From contig JAEWCZ010000066.1 in NCBI GenBank assembly GCA_023390335.1, positions 248,001 to 312,000 on the forward strand: 64,000 bases of DNA. The letters run 5' to 3'. Shown piece by piece: positions 36,135 through 47,201 of this stretch. The notes under the pieces were generated by a model that saw nothing but the letters and a program-made list of their open reading frames with translations, made no database searches and was not told the origin of the DNA. The number at the start of each line of letters is the position of its first letter. The first letter of the stretch is position 1. A program made the position numbers and the translations under genes. Source of the stretch: Bacillota bacterium (GTDB lineage Bacteria; Bacillota; Clostridia; Acetivibrionales; DSM-1351).

Positions 36135-36314
36135 ATGTTGAGAAATTTTACAAAAGGCTTGGTAATCGGAGGATTAATTGGTGCATCTATCAGTGTTTTA
36201 ACAAATCCTGAGGTAGTTGATCCTAGAATGAGAAAAAGAATGATGAAATCAGGAAGAAAAATTTTACACAGATCAAACAATATGCTGGGTGAAATGATTC
36301 AGATGTTCAGATGA
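36135..36314 (+). CDS. Small YtxH-like membrane protein
   Basis: A 59-residue protein with GGAGGAG just before ATG 36135 and stop TGA 36312-36314. One short hydrophobic stretch GLVIGGLIGASISVL near the N-terminus is followed by a basic helix with RMRKRMMKSGRK, the layout of small YtxH-type proteins. Sits 18 bases after the PRC-barrel gene, so the two are likely co-transcribed. Function unknown. Confidence 0.75.
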   Translation: MLRNFTKGLVIGGLIGASISVLTNPEVVDPRMRKRMMKSGRKILHRSNNMLGEMIQMFR

Positions 36315-36347
36315 GCATTGTATTAGAAAAAAGGTAGACTAGGCAGG

Positions 36348-36381
36348 GGGTCTGCTGTACGAATCGGCATGCAGCAGACCC
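36348..36381 (+). other. Strong hairpin without T-tract before the AI-2E transporter gene
   Basis: Perfect 10-bp stem GGGTCTGCTG / CAGCAGACCC (36348-36357, 36372-36381) with a 14-base loop. No T-run follows, and it lies 23 bases before the start codon, so it may affect mRNA stability or translation rather than end transcription. Confidence 0.7.
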
Positions 36382-36404
36382 AAATACCAAAAATGGGGTG
36401 TACT

Positions 36405-37454
36405 ATGACTAAGACAAGAAAAATTATATTTTACATAATATTAATACTATTAGTGCTCGGTACCGCAGTGTTTTTTTATTTCTATATTGATAAAATAATT
36501 AAGATTCTTTTCCCGTTTTTTATGGCTGCCTTGATTGCATATATTATATATCCGCTTGTAATAAGATTTGAACGTAAAGGAGTAAAAAGAAGTGTTTCTA
36601 TAATTTTGATTTACGTTTTTATTGCTCTAACTCTTGTTTTCTTTGGCATTTACATTATGCCTGAGGTTCTAAGCAACGGAAAGGAGCTATTTAAAACCTT
36701 ACCTAATATAACAAGCAGTTACCGGGATTATTTTAATAGCTGTATATCCAGAATCAAAGCAAGCAAATGGCCGCCCGAAGTAAAAAATTTGATTTTTAAT
36801 GAAATTAATTATGGTTCTGGATTTTTGCAGGTTTATGCTGCCAGGATAATGAAAAAAACACTATCTGTACTTGCTTCTTCAATAGTAATATTGCTTAACA
36901 TAGTATTGTCCATGATAATTGCTTATTACTTTTTAAAGGATGCGGAAACGTTGAAAAATTCTGCTCTCATGCTTGTTCCAAAGAAAAGGAGAAATGATTT
37001 TATCAATACAGGCAGGGAATTAAATGCAATAGCCAGCCATTTTATACAGGGACAGCTTACCACGGCACTTATTGTAGGCACTATGGAAACTATTGGGCTT
37101 TATATCGTGGGTATAAAGTATCCTTTTGTACTTGGGTTGTTAGGTGGCGTGGCAAATATGATTCCATATTTTGGCCCGTTTCTGGGAGCTGTACCGGCAG
37201 TTGCGGTAGCTTTACTTCAATCTCCTTATAAAGCTGCCTTGGCAGCACTTGTTTTTATAGTGGTTCAGCAAATTGATAATGCATTTATTTCACCCAAAAT
37301 TATCGAAGGAAAGCTTGGACTTCATCCTGTGACAACAATCATTGCGGTACTGGTGGGAGGAGAATTTTTTGGTATAATAGGAATGTTAATAGGTGTGCCT
37401 GTGGCAGCGATGTTAAAAGTTATTATTAAAAAGGCAGTGGATTTGATAGTATAG
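36405..37454 (+). CDS. AI-2E family transporter (PerM/YtvI type)
   Basis: 349-residue membrane protein of the AI-2E exporter superfamily: two N-terminal helices, a soluble or amphipathic middle region (about 90-150), and five to six C-terminal helices with GVANMIPYFGPFLGAVPA, the most conserved family motif, and QQIDNAFISPKIIEGKLGLHP. Proposed activities include sodium/proton exchange and autoinducer export; YtvI-type clostridial members are linked to sporulation. Start ATG 36405 follows GGGGTG; an earlier in-frame ATG lies inside the upstream hairpin. Confidence 0.87.
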   Translation: MTKTRKIIFYIILILLVLGTAVFFYFYIDKIIKILFPFFMAALIAYIIYPLVIRFERKGVKRSVSIILIYVFIALTLVFFGIYIMPEVLSNGKELFKTLPNITSSYRDYFNSCISRIKASKWPPEVKNLIFNEINYGSGFLQVYAARIMKKTLSVLASSIVILLNIVLSMIIAYYFLKDAETLKNSALMLVPKKRRNDFINTGRELNAIASHFIQGQLTTALIVGTMETIGLYIVGIKYPFVLGLLGGVANMIPYFGPFLGAVPAVAVALLQSPYKAALAALVFIVVQQIDNAFISPKIIEGKLGLHPVTTIIAVLVGGEFFGIIGMLIGVPVAAMLKVIIKKAVDLIV

Positions 37455-37522
37455 ACTCTATTGCTTTAGAACAAAAGATTATTTATTATATATATAAAAA
37501 GAGTGTGGAAACGGAGAAAAAT

Positions 37523-37777
37523 ATGAAGCTTACAAGAAAGACGAAATTAACAATTACTGTAATAATTGCCGGAATCTTGATTTTATATGGTATTCTTGAC
37601 AAGATATTTTCCTTCAATTTGAACCCCAAAACAGTAAATAATGTGGGTATGGTTCTAATGATAGTGGCTTTTGTCCTGCTTTTTAGCGACAACAAAAGAA
37701 AAAACAGTTCATCTACTGATGAAACAACAGATGTGACAACCAATGACGAAAACAAAGACAAAGAAAATCACACTTGA
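37523..37777 (+). CDS. Small two-helix membrane protein, unknown
   Basis: 84 residues: a basic start KLTRKTK, two hydrophobic helices (about 8-27 and 41-56), and a hydrophilic tail rich in Ser, Thr, Asp and Asn. The ATG at 37523 has GGAG seven bases upstream. No family recognised. It lies after the AI-2E transporter and before the T-box promoter; the promoter overlaps its stop. Confidence 0.6.
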   Translation: MKLTRKTKLTITVIIAGILILYGILDKIFSFNLNPKTVNNVGMVLMIVAFVLLFSDNKRKNSSSTDETTDVTTNDENKDKENHT

Positions 37778-37802
37778 CAGTAAAGCTCATATTATATATC
37801 AT
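37774..37802 (+). promoter_or_regulatory. Promoter of the T-box leader
   Basis: TTGACA (37774-37779), 17-base spacer, TATCAT (37797-37802), with transcription starting near 37809, just before the T-box RNA. Confidence 0.75.
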
Positions 37803-37829
37803 AAATTTAATAAACTTTTTTAAGTAATG

Positions 37830-38097
37830 ATATGGAATAAAGGCTGTGAACAAGAGGAGTATGCGGTTCGTTGATACCCAAAGAGAGAAGCGGTTGGTGA
37901 AAAGCTTCGGATCAGGACTGTAGAAGGTAGCTTGGGAGCTCTGTACCGAAATAACAGTAGGCTGCAGCGGAGTTGCGAACGTTAACTCGTCAGAGATCAT
38001 CAATAAATTTTAAGGTCAAAGCCTTAAATATTTATTCGTGAATTTTGGTGGTACCGCGAATATGACTTCGTCCAAATATTGGACGGAGTTTTTTTAA
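37830..38097 (+). ncRNA. T-box leader (tRNA-Val sensing) with terminator
   Basis: Stem I begins with GAGGAGTATGCGG and carries AGAGAG, GGTTGGTGAAAA and a distal region; GAAGGTAGCTTGGGAGC is the likely specifier area and contains GTA (Val). The T-box itself, TGGTGGTACCGCGAA, is at about 38046-38060, followed by the terminator stem CTTCGTCCAA / TTGGACGGAG and a T-run ending near 38096. Uncharged tRNA-Val would bind and allow readthrough into the small membrane protein and valS. Confidence 0.95.
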
Positions 38098-38120
38098 TAT
38101 AATCAGAAAGGAGAAAAGAT

Positions 38121-38360
38121 ATGAAACCTATTGAAATATTGTCTCTTGTCTTAATGGCTATTGGATTTATTAGCGTTTATATGGCAAAAACAATAGTGAG
38201 AAAGTTTGATTTGGCAAAAAAACAGACTTGTGAGCATGAATCAGAAATGACTGAACAGGAAGTAGAGGAATACAAGTTTAACAAGGCTGTTTTTAATATA
38301 AAAATGTTAGCATTTCTTGTGGCAACACCTGGAATTGCTTTATTAATTATTTTCAGATAG
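38121..38360 (+). CDS. Small membrane protein between T-box and valS, unknown
   Basis: 79 residues with two hydrophobic helices (about 5-24 and 60-78) around a charged middle (KKQTCEHESEMTEQEVEEY). AAGGAG precedes the ATG. It is the first gene after the T-box, so its production should follow valine tRNA charging along with valS. Family not recognised; small helix-pair proteins of this kind upstream of valS occur in some Clostridia, but no role is known to me. Confidence 0.7.
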   Translation: MKPIEILSLVLMAIGFISVYMAKTIVRKFDLAKKQTCEHESEMTEQEVEEYKFNKAVFNIKMLAFLVATPGIALLIIFR

Positions 38361-38393
38361 TTATTATTTAAGAATAAACAGGAGGTTGTTTTT

Positions 38394-41045
<2,652 letters not shown>

Positions 41046-41060
41046 AATGAAATATTAAGT

Positions 41061-41100
41061 TAAACTACGGAGAATTCTTATAATCTTCCGTAGTTTTTCT
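41061..41100 (+). terminator. Terminator of valS
   Basis: AAACTACGGA / TCCGTAGTTT stem, loop of about 17 bases, then TTTCTCG. Confidence 0.9.
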
Positions 41101-41229
41101 CGTTTTCTATACAAAAAATATACAAATATGATAAACTAATTAAAACCATAGTATTGCCCCGCAGCGGGAAAGAAGTATTGCTAGTGGTAAAAATGGAAAA
41201 AATAATAAAAATACGTTTAGGTGATAATC

Positions 41230-43158
41230 ATGGATTATGGATTTGTTAGAATTGCAGCTGCAGTACCTGATTTAAAAGTAGCAAATTGTGATTTTAATGC
41301 CGGGGAAATAATAAAGGCCGCTAGAACAGCTGACAGTCAGGGAGCACAATTTGTTGTATTCCCAGAATTGTCTGTTACCTCCTATACTTGCGGAGATTTG
41401 TTCTTGCAAACCACACTGCAAAAAAGAGCATTAAGCTCTCTAGAGGTAATAATTTCTGAAACAGCTTCTCTGGAATGTGTTATAATATTAGGTATGCCGT
41501 TCACCTTGGACAGCAGGTTGTATAACTGTGCTGTAATTATAAAAAGCGGAAGTATTCTGGGAGTTGTCCCAAAATGCTACATACCCAATTACAGCGAGTT
41601 TTATGAAGCCAGATGGTTTTCGTCAGGGCTGGATAAACCGGCAGAAACAATAAATATATTTGGAGAGACCGTACCTTTTGGAATTGACATATTATTTGAA
41701 GCTGCAAACATGGATGGCTTGTGTTTTGGAATAGAAATATGCGAAGACCTGTGGGTTCCAATACCACCCAGCAGTAATCAGGCTCTTAATGGAGCAACAC
41801 TGTTGTTTAATCTGTCTGCAAGCAATGAAATTGTTGGAAAGCATGAATATAGAGAAGACCTTATAAAGATGCAGTCGGCTAAATGTTCTGCTGCTTATGT
41901 ATACGTATCGTCAGGGCCTAATGAGTCAACTACGGACCTAGTTTTCGGAGGACATACACTTATTAGTGAGTATGGCTCGGTGCTTGCCCAGACAGAAAGG
42001 TTTTCTTTTGATGAAAAAATGATTATTTCTGACATAGACATACAGCGTCTTGTTAATGAAAGATTCAAGAATTCAGCTTTTAAAAACAAAGCCAATGATA
42101 CGGTTTTCAGAAAAATACCATTTTGTGTAAAGGAACGTAAAACAGATAAACTGCTTAGGTGGATAGATCCTCATCCTTTTGTTCCATCAGACCCAAATGC
42201 AAGAAACAAGAGGTGTGAAGAGATATTCAACATTCAGACCTCAGGTTTAGGAAAAAGACTCAGGCACACGGGACTCAACAAATGTGTCATAGGAATTTCC
42301 GGAGGACTTGATTCTACTTTGGCACTTTTGGTTATTGTAAAAACCTATGATAGGTTGGGATTAGACAGAAAGAACATTCATGCAGTTACAATGCCCGGAT
42401 TTGGAACCTCATCAAATACACTGGTTAATTCCTTGGAACTGATGAGGCTTATGAATGTAACAACTCACCGTATAGATATTAAGGAAGCGTGTTTGAAGCA
42501 CTTTGAGGATATCGGACATGATCCTTTAAATTATGACGTAACCTACGAGAATGTTCAAGCCAGAGAACGAACCCAAATATTGATGGATATGGCGAACAAA
42601 ATCGGGGGACTTGTAATTGGTACCGGTGACTTATCAGAGCTGGCTTTGGGATGGGCAACTTATAACGGAGACCATATGTCAATGTATGCGGTAAACTCCG
42701 GAGTTCCAAAGACATTGGTAAAATACCTGGTGCAATGGTGTGCAGATTATTTATTCAACAATGACATCAGAGATGTACTGTTAAGTGTTCTGGACACTCC
42801 TATAAGTCCTGAACTTCTTCCAACAGACAACGAAGGCTGTATACAGCAGAAGACCGAGGATATCGTGGGCCCGTATGAGCTTCATGATTTTTACCTTTAC
42901 CATATGGTAAGATACGGAGCCGAGCCGGATAAGATTTACAAACTTGCGGAGCAGGCTTTTAAGGACAAATACGATAAAGCTACTATAAAAAAATGGCTTG
43001 AAACGTTCATTAAGAGGTTTTTCAGCCAGCAGTTTAAGCGTTCATGTCTGCCGGACGGTCCAAAGGTAGGTTCAATAAGTCTCTCACCGAGGGGTGACTG
43101 GAGAATGCCTAGTGATGCTGATGTCAGCATATGGTTAAAAAAGTTATCAGAAGTATGA
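41230..43158 (+). CDS. nadE: Glutamine-hydrolysing NAD+ synthetase
   Basis: Makes NAD+ from deamido-NAD, ATP and glutamine. N-terminal nitrilase-type glutaminase domain with catalytic triad Glu46, Lys115 and Cys171 (VFPELS, VPKCY, EICEDL); C-terminal synthetase domain with P-loop SGGLDS near 355-361 and the GTGDLSELALGW motif. 642 residues, the two-domain form. The ATG at 41230 is preferred, with AGGTGAT upstream; a GTG three codons before lies in that site. Confidence 0.97.
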   Translation: MDYGFVRIAAAVPDLKVANCDFNAGEIIKAARTADSQGAQFVVFPELSVTSYTCGDLFLQTTLQKRALSSLEVIISETASLECVIILGMPFTLDSRLYNCAVIIKSGSILGVVPKCYIPNYSEFYEARWFSSGLDKPAETINIFGETVPFGIDILFEAANMDGLCFGIEICEDLWVPIPPSSNQALNGATLLFNLSASNEIVGKHEYREDLIKMQSAKCSAAYVYVSSGPNESTTDLVFGGHTLISEYGSVLAQTERFSFDEKMIISDIDIQRLVNERFKNSAFKNKANDTVFRKIPFCVKERKTDKLLRWIDPHPFVPSDPNARNKRCEEIFNIQTSGLGKRLRHTGLNKCVIGISGGLDSTLALLVIVKTYDRLGLDRKNIHAVTMPGFGTSSNTLVNSLELMRLMNVTTHRIDIKEACLKHFEDIGHDPLNYDVTYENVQARERTQILMDMANKIGGLVIGTGDLSELALGWATYNGDHMSMYAVNSGVPKTLVKYLVQWCADYLFNNDIRDVLLSVLDTPISPELLPTDNEGCIQQKTEDIVGPYELHDFYLYHMVRYGAEPDKIYKLAEQAFKDKYDKATIKKWLETFIKRFFSQQFKRSCLPDGPKVGSISLSPRGDWRMPSDADVSIWLKKLSEV

Positions 43159-43174
43159 GCTTTAGGAGGTTATT

Positions 43175-43279
43175 ATGCAAAAGAAATGGGTTAAAACAGT
43201 TGCTTTGGTACTTGCGATTATAATGCTACTTACCACATTGGGTGTGGCTGGATTTTCAATTCTTACTTCCGGACAGTAG
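43175..43279 (+). CDS. 34-residue single-pass membrane microprotein
   Basis: ATG 43175, stop TAG 43277-43279, with TAGGAGG at ideal distance. Basic start QKKWVK then one long hydrophobic helix (VALVLAIIMLLTTLGVAGF) and a short tail. The layout resembles Prli42-like stressosome-associated membrane miniproteins of Firmicutes, but the match is loose. It lies 16 bases after nadE and ends at a terminator. Confidence 0.6.
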   Translation: MQKKWVKTVALVLAIIMLLTTLGVAGFSILTSGQ

Positions 43280-43299
43280 TATTAAAAAAATAGCTTTAT

Positions 43300-43334
43300 A
43301 AATGGGTAAAAATTAGTCAATTTTACCCATTTTA
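43300..43334 (+). terminator. Terminator of nadE operon
   Basis: Near-perfect stem AAATGGGTAAAATT / AATTTTACCCATTT with a short loop, ending in TTTT, ahead of cdaA. Confidence 0.9.
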
Positions 43335-43408
43335 CGAATGTAGTAAATATAATAGAATTATTATGTGATTTTATATTTTTCCGTAAAAGTATTGTATTTT
43401 ACAAGGGT

Positions 43409-44293
43409 GTGAATTGTTTGCTGGACGCTGTTGCTGTTAATTTTAAAAGCATATTGGATTTTTTATCGGTATATGTCCCATTTACCCAGCCATTAGAAAT
43501 ACTGCGTTCGTTAGTTGACGTAAGTATTGTTTCGTATCTTACTTTTAAGCTTATACAGCTTGTTAAGGAGACAAGAGCATGGCAGTTGGTAAAGGGTATT
43601 ATTGTAATTCTCATTGTAGCAATGCTCAGTGACTGGCTTAAATTGCGCACACTAGCCTATATACTGAACAGGACTATAGAACTAGCGGGATTTGCACTGG
43701 TAGTTGTATTTCAACCGGAATTGAGACGTGGACTTGAACAGATTGGAAGAAGCAACTTTAAAGGCTTTTTCAGTTTTGATGAAAAGGACACAACCATACA
43801 TACGACTTTTACGATAGAAGAAATAGTAAAAGCGTGTACCGAGCTGTCAAGAACAAAGACTGGAGCACTTATTGTTGTCGAGCGTGAAACAAAACTCGGG
43901 GAAATCATAAATACCGGGACACGACTTGATTCAAGTGTCAGTGCTGAATTGATAATAAATATATTTACTCCGAATACACCGCTGCATGACGGAGGCTTAA
44001 TTTTACGAAACAACAAATTAAAATCTGCAGCATGTTTTCTGCCGCTAACCGACAACCCAAACCTGAGCAAGGAGCTTGGTACCAGACACAGAGCTGCTCT
44101 TGGGATTACAGAGGTTTCGGACTGCATATCGGTAGTCGTATCCGAAGAAACCGGAAAGATATCATATGCATTAAACGGTGGTTTGACTAGAAATCTTACT
44201 CCTGACATTTTACGTAAGGCGCTAAATAAAAATTTACTGGAAAAGCAGTCTGTAAACAAGAAGCTGGCACTTTGGAAGGGGAAATCAAAGTGA
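43409..44293 (+). CDS. cdaA: Diadenylate cyclase CdaA
   Basis: Makes cyclic di-AMP from two ATP. Three N-terminal membrane helices (about 25-95) then the DAC domain with TPLHDGGLI (DGA-type motif, here with Gly for Ala) and GTRHRAALG (RHR motif). 294 residues. The usual cdaA-cdaR-glmM order is kept, apart from one FAD enzyme inserted between cdaR and glmM. The start is GTG with AAGGG shortly upstream; a TTG three codons later is possible. Its last four bases overlap cdaR. Confidence 0.96.
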   Translation: MNCLLDAVAVNFKSILDFLSVYVPFTQPLEILRSLVDVSIVSYLTFKLIQLVKETRAWQLVKGIIVILIVAMLSDWLKLRTLAYILNRTIELAGFALVVVFQPELRRGLEQIGRSNFKGFFSFDEKDTTIHTTFTIEEIVKACTELSRTKTGALIVVERETKLGEIINTGTRLDSSVSAELIINIFTPNTPLHDGGLILRNNKLKSAACFLPLTDNPNLSKELGTRHRAALGITEVSDCISVVVSEETGKISYALNGGLTRNLTPDILRKALNKNLLEKQSVNKKLALWKGKSK

Positions 44294-45531
44294 AAGAATT
44301 CCTGAAGAAGGATCTAACATTAAAAATATTTTCAATACTATTCGCTATATTTCTGTGGTTTGCAATTAACCCTGTACAGACAGAACATTATACTGTTCCA
44401 TTAAATGTTATAAATGAGGAGAGTCTTAAATCACAAGGACTTGTTTTGAACAGTAAAAACTTCAACAAATACGTTGTAGTGGATGTCAGAGACAAGGGGG
44501 ATGTTCTTGATAATATAAAGGACACTGATTTTGAAGTAACCCTTGACTTGTCAAAAGTTAAAAGTGTAAATGACAAGGTTATTGCATTAGAACCGCCTGT
44601 TTATCTGGGCAGGGAGAGAATTAACCCTAAAAATATAGAACTCAAGCAAAAAACCATTACACTGGATCTGGCACGTATAGAAGAGAATCCGTTTATAGTG
44701 CAGATAGAAACCTTCGGTAAACTTCCCGCAGGTTATGAGATAATTTCTAAGACCGCGCAACCTGACACAGTATCAATTCAAGATATTGACACTGTAATAG
44801 CTTCAGTTGGTTCTGTAAAGGCTTTTGTTGACGTAACTGGCCTGGACAGAAACCTGGAAATCAGGAAGGAATGTAAAGTATACGACAAAAAAGGCGTGGA
44901 GATGCCGGGCCTTGCCAAAAAACTAAGCGTTGACATAAAGATAGAAATAGGAAAAAGAGTACCGGTTATCCCGATTACACAGGGTACTCCGGCGGAAAAT
45001 TATCTGGAGGGCGAATATTCTGTGAAGCCTGTCAGCATACTAGTTACAGGCGATACGGATATTATGGAGAAAGTAAACGAGATTAAGACTGTTCCAATAA
45101 ATATTGAAAATGCTGATAAACCATTAAATACACAGGTTTTATTGCAGATTCCAAATGGTCTCAAGCTTGTGAGTTCTACCCGTGAAGTTACTGTTGTAGT
45201 ACAGATTATTCCGTTGGATGTCAAGACCTATAAATTTGAACCAAGAGACATAACTCTGGAAGGTACTAAAAATGACAATACACTTGCCTACGAGATTATA
45301 GAGCCTGCTTCCGTAACTTTAAAAGGAAAGAAGGAAGATATGGCTAATGTAACTTTAAATAGCCTGTTGGCAAAGATAGATGTAAGCGGGCTTAAGGATG
45401 GAGAACATCTAATCCCGTTACAGGTTACACTGCCCACGAATATTACTCAGTCGGGGGAATCCAAAGTACTTGTAAAAATAACAAAAGTGCCTGCAGAAGA
45501 AAATCAGAATATACAGCAAGACACAAGGTGA
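44290..45531 (+). CDS. cdaR: CdaR / YbbR-domain regulator of CdaA
   Basis: One N-terminal membrane helix (about 8-26: KIFSILFAIFLWFAI) and about four YbbR-type beta repeats outside the membrane, about 413 residues in all. CdaR binds CdaA and alters cyclic-di-AMP production. GTG at 44290 overlaps the cdaA stop (GTGA) and has GGAAGGGG upstream; the TTG six codons earlier falls inside that site. Confidence 0.92.
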   Translation: MKEFLKKDLTLKIFSILFAIFLWFAINPVQTEHYTVPLNVINEESLKSQGLVLNSKNFNKYVVVDVRDKGDVLDNIKDTDFEVTLDLSKVKSVNDKVIALEPPVYLGRERINPKNIELKQKTITLDLARIEENPFIVQIETFGKLPAGYEIISKTAQPDTVSIQDIDTVIASVGSVKAFVDVTGLDRNLEIRKECKVYDKKGVEMPGLAKKLSVDIKIEIGKRVPVIPITQGTPAENYLEGEYSVKPVSILVTGDTDIMEKVNEIKTVPINIENADKPLNTQVLLQIPNGLKLVSSTREVTVVVQIIPLDVKTYKFEPRDITLEGTKNDNTLAYEIIEPASVTLKGKKEDMANVTLNSLLAKIDVSGLKDGEHLIPLQVTLPTNITQSGESKVLVKITKVPAEENQNIQQDTR

Positions 45532-45535
45532 AAAC

Positions 45536-47122
45536 ATGAAAATTCTAATATCAAATTTGGTAACAACACTTGATGAAGGACAAAAGGAACTTGAACATCA
45601 GGTACTTAAAAAGCTAAAGATAAACGGTAATTTAGTTAAAAATATTAAAATAGTAAAACAATCAACAGATGCCAGGAAAAAACCTGGCATACGTTTTGTC
45701 TACTCGGTTTCATGTGAACTTAATGAAGGTGTCAAAATACCTGCAGATAAGGATATTCGAACCCTTGAGGAATTACCAGAGGAAGAATTATTTCCGGGGA
45801 ATAAACCAATAGACGGAAGACCTCTTGTAATAGGTACAGGGCCTTCCGGTTTGTTTTGTGCGTTAGTACTTGCTCAGAACGGCTATAGGCCTATTGTAAT
45901 TGAGAGGGGCGGAAACGTCAGCGAGCGTACCCTAAAGGTGCACAAATATTGGAACGGGGGAACCTTAGATACAGAAACCAATGTACAGTTTGGAGAAGGT
46001 GGGGCAGGTACTTTCTCTGACGGGAAGCTTACAACAAGAATAAATGATGCAAGGTGCGAAAAGGTTCTTAGCGAATTTCATCGGTTCGGTGCACCGGACG
46101 AAATAGTCTATAAGGCAAAACCCCATATCGGTACTGACATTCTAAAGAATATTGTAGTACAAATGAGAATGGAAATTGAACGCCTTGGAGGAACTGTTCT
46201 TTTTAATACAAAGCTGGTGGATATTAAAACTCGTAATGGGGAAGTCTGTGGAGTTTACACCAATACAAACTCGTTTATAGACACAAATGCCGTAGTGTTG
46301 GCTATAGGTCACAGTGCACGTGATACCTTTGAAATGCTGTACAGAAAGGGAATTACCTTTGTACAAAAGCCATTTTCAATTGGTGTGCGAATAGAACATC
46401 CCCAAGAGGTTATAAACACGGCTCAATATGGTGATGCGGCCGGGCATCCTGCTTTAGGTCCCGCGGACTATCAGCTTTTCTGCAAATTTCAAGAGCGTAC
46501 TGCATATTCCTTTTGCATGTGTCCCGGTGGTGTAGTTGTCGCGTCAGCTTCTGAGACAGACACTATAGTTACTAATGGTATGAGTGAATTCAAGAGGGAT
46601 AAGGAAAATGCCAACAGTGCTTTGGTAGTTTCTGTAGGTTCCGGAGATTTTGGAAGTTCACACCCTCTTGCGGGAATAGAATTTCAGAGGAAATGGGAAA
46701 GGCTTGCTTTTGAAACAGGCGGAAAAAATAATAGTGCTCCTGTTCAAAGGCTTGAGGATTTTCTGGAGGGAAGGACGGGAATGCTTGGCAGTGTAAAGCC
46801 CAGCTATACCGGAGAAACCCGATGTGCAGATATCAATGAATGTTTGCCGGATTACGTTACGGATAGTATGAAACAGTCAATAAGTTATTTTGACAGAAGG
46901 TTAAAAGGCTTTGGTATGAAGGATGCACTGCTGACAGGAGTAGAAACAAGAACCTCATCCCCTGTGAGAATTCCAAGAAATGATAAGCTTGAATGTGTTG
47001 ATTTGCAGGGACTTTATCCTGCAGGCGAAGGAGCTGGCTATGCAGGAGGAATAATAAGTGCTGCTGTGGACGGAATACGGATAGCAGAACAAATTATTAA
47101 AACTTATGCAATTCCGAAATAG
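45536..47122 (+). CDS. FAD-dependent dehydrogenase (COG2509-like)
   Basis: 528-residue flavoprotein: an N-terminal domain of about 90 residues (KILISNLVTTLDE.. ), the dinucleotide-binding motif VIGTGPSGLFCALVLAQNG, GEGGAGTFSDGKL, and a late GAGYAGGIISAAVDG FAD-binding segment. This is the pattern of uncharacterised FAD-dependent dehydrogenases related to HI0933/COG2509. The reaction is unknown. It starts four bases after cdaR and sits within the cdaAR-glmM group, so it is likely co-expressed. Confidence 0.88.
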   Translation: MKILISNLVTTLDEGQKELEHQVLKKLKINGNLVKNIKIVKQSTDARKKPGIRFVYSVSCELNEGVKIPADKDIRTLEELPEEELFPGNKPIDGRPLVIGTGPSGLFCALVLAQNGYRPIVIERGGNVSERTLKVHKYWNGGTLDTETNVQFGEGGAGTFSDGKLTTRINDARCEKVLSEFHRFGAPDEIVYKAKPHIGTDILKNIVVQMRMEIERLGGTVLFNTKLVDIKTRNGEVCGVYTNTNSFIDTNAVVLAIGHSARDTFEMLYRKGITFVQKPFSIGVRIEHPQEVINTAQYGDAAGHPALGPADYQLFCKFQERTAYSFCMCPGGVVVASASETDTIVTNGMSEFKRDKENANSALVVSVGSGDFGSSHPLAGIEFQRKWERLAFETGGKNNSAPVQRLEDFLEGRTGMLGSVKPSYTGETRCADINECLPDYVTDSMKQSISYFDRRLKGFGMKDALLTGVETRTSSPVRIPRNDKLECVDLQGLYPAGEGAGYAGGIISAAVDGIRIAEQIIKTYAIPK

Positions 47123-47201
47123 AACTATTAATAACATATTAAAAGATGATATATTATATAAGGAAAGTTAAATTCGAAATAAATGGAACTTGGAGGATAA
47201 A

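Noticed and set aside
43711..44259. A 182-codon minus-strand frame
   Set aside because: Shadow of cdaA, which has clear DAC motifs on the plus strand.
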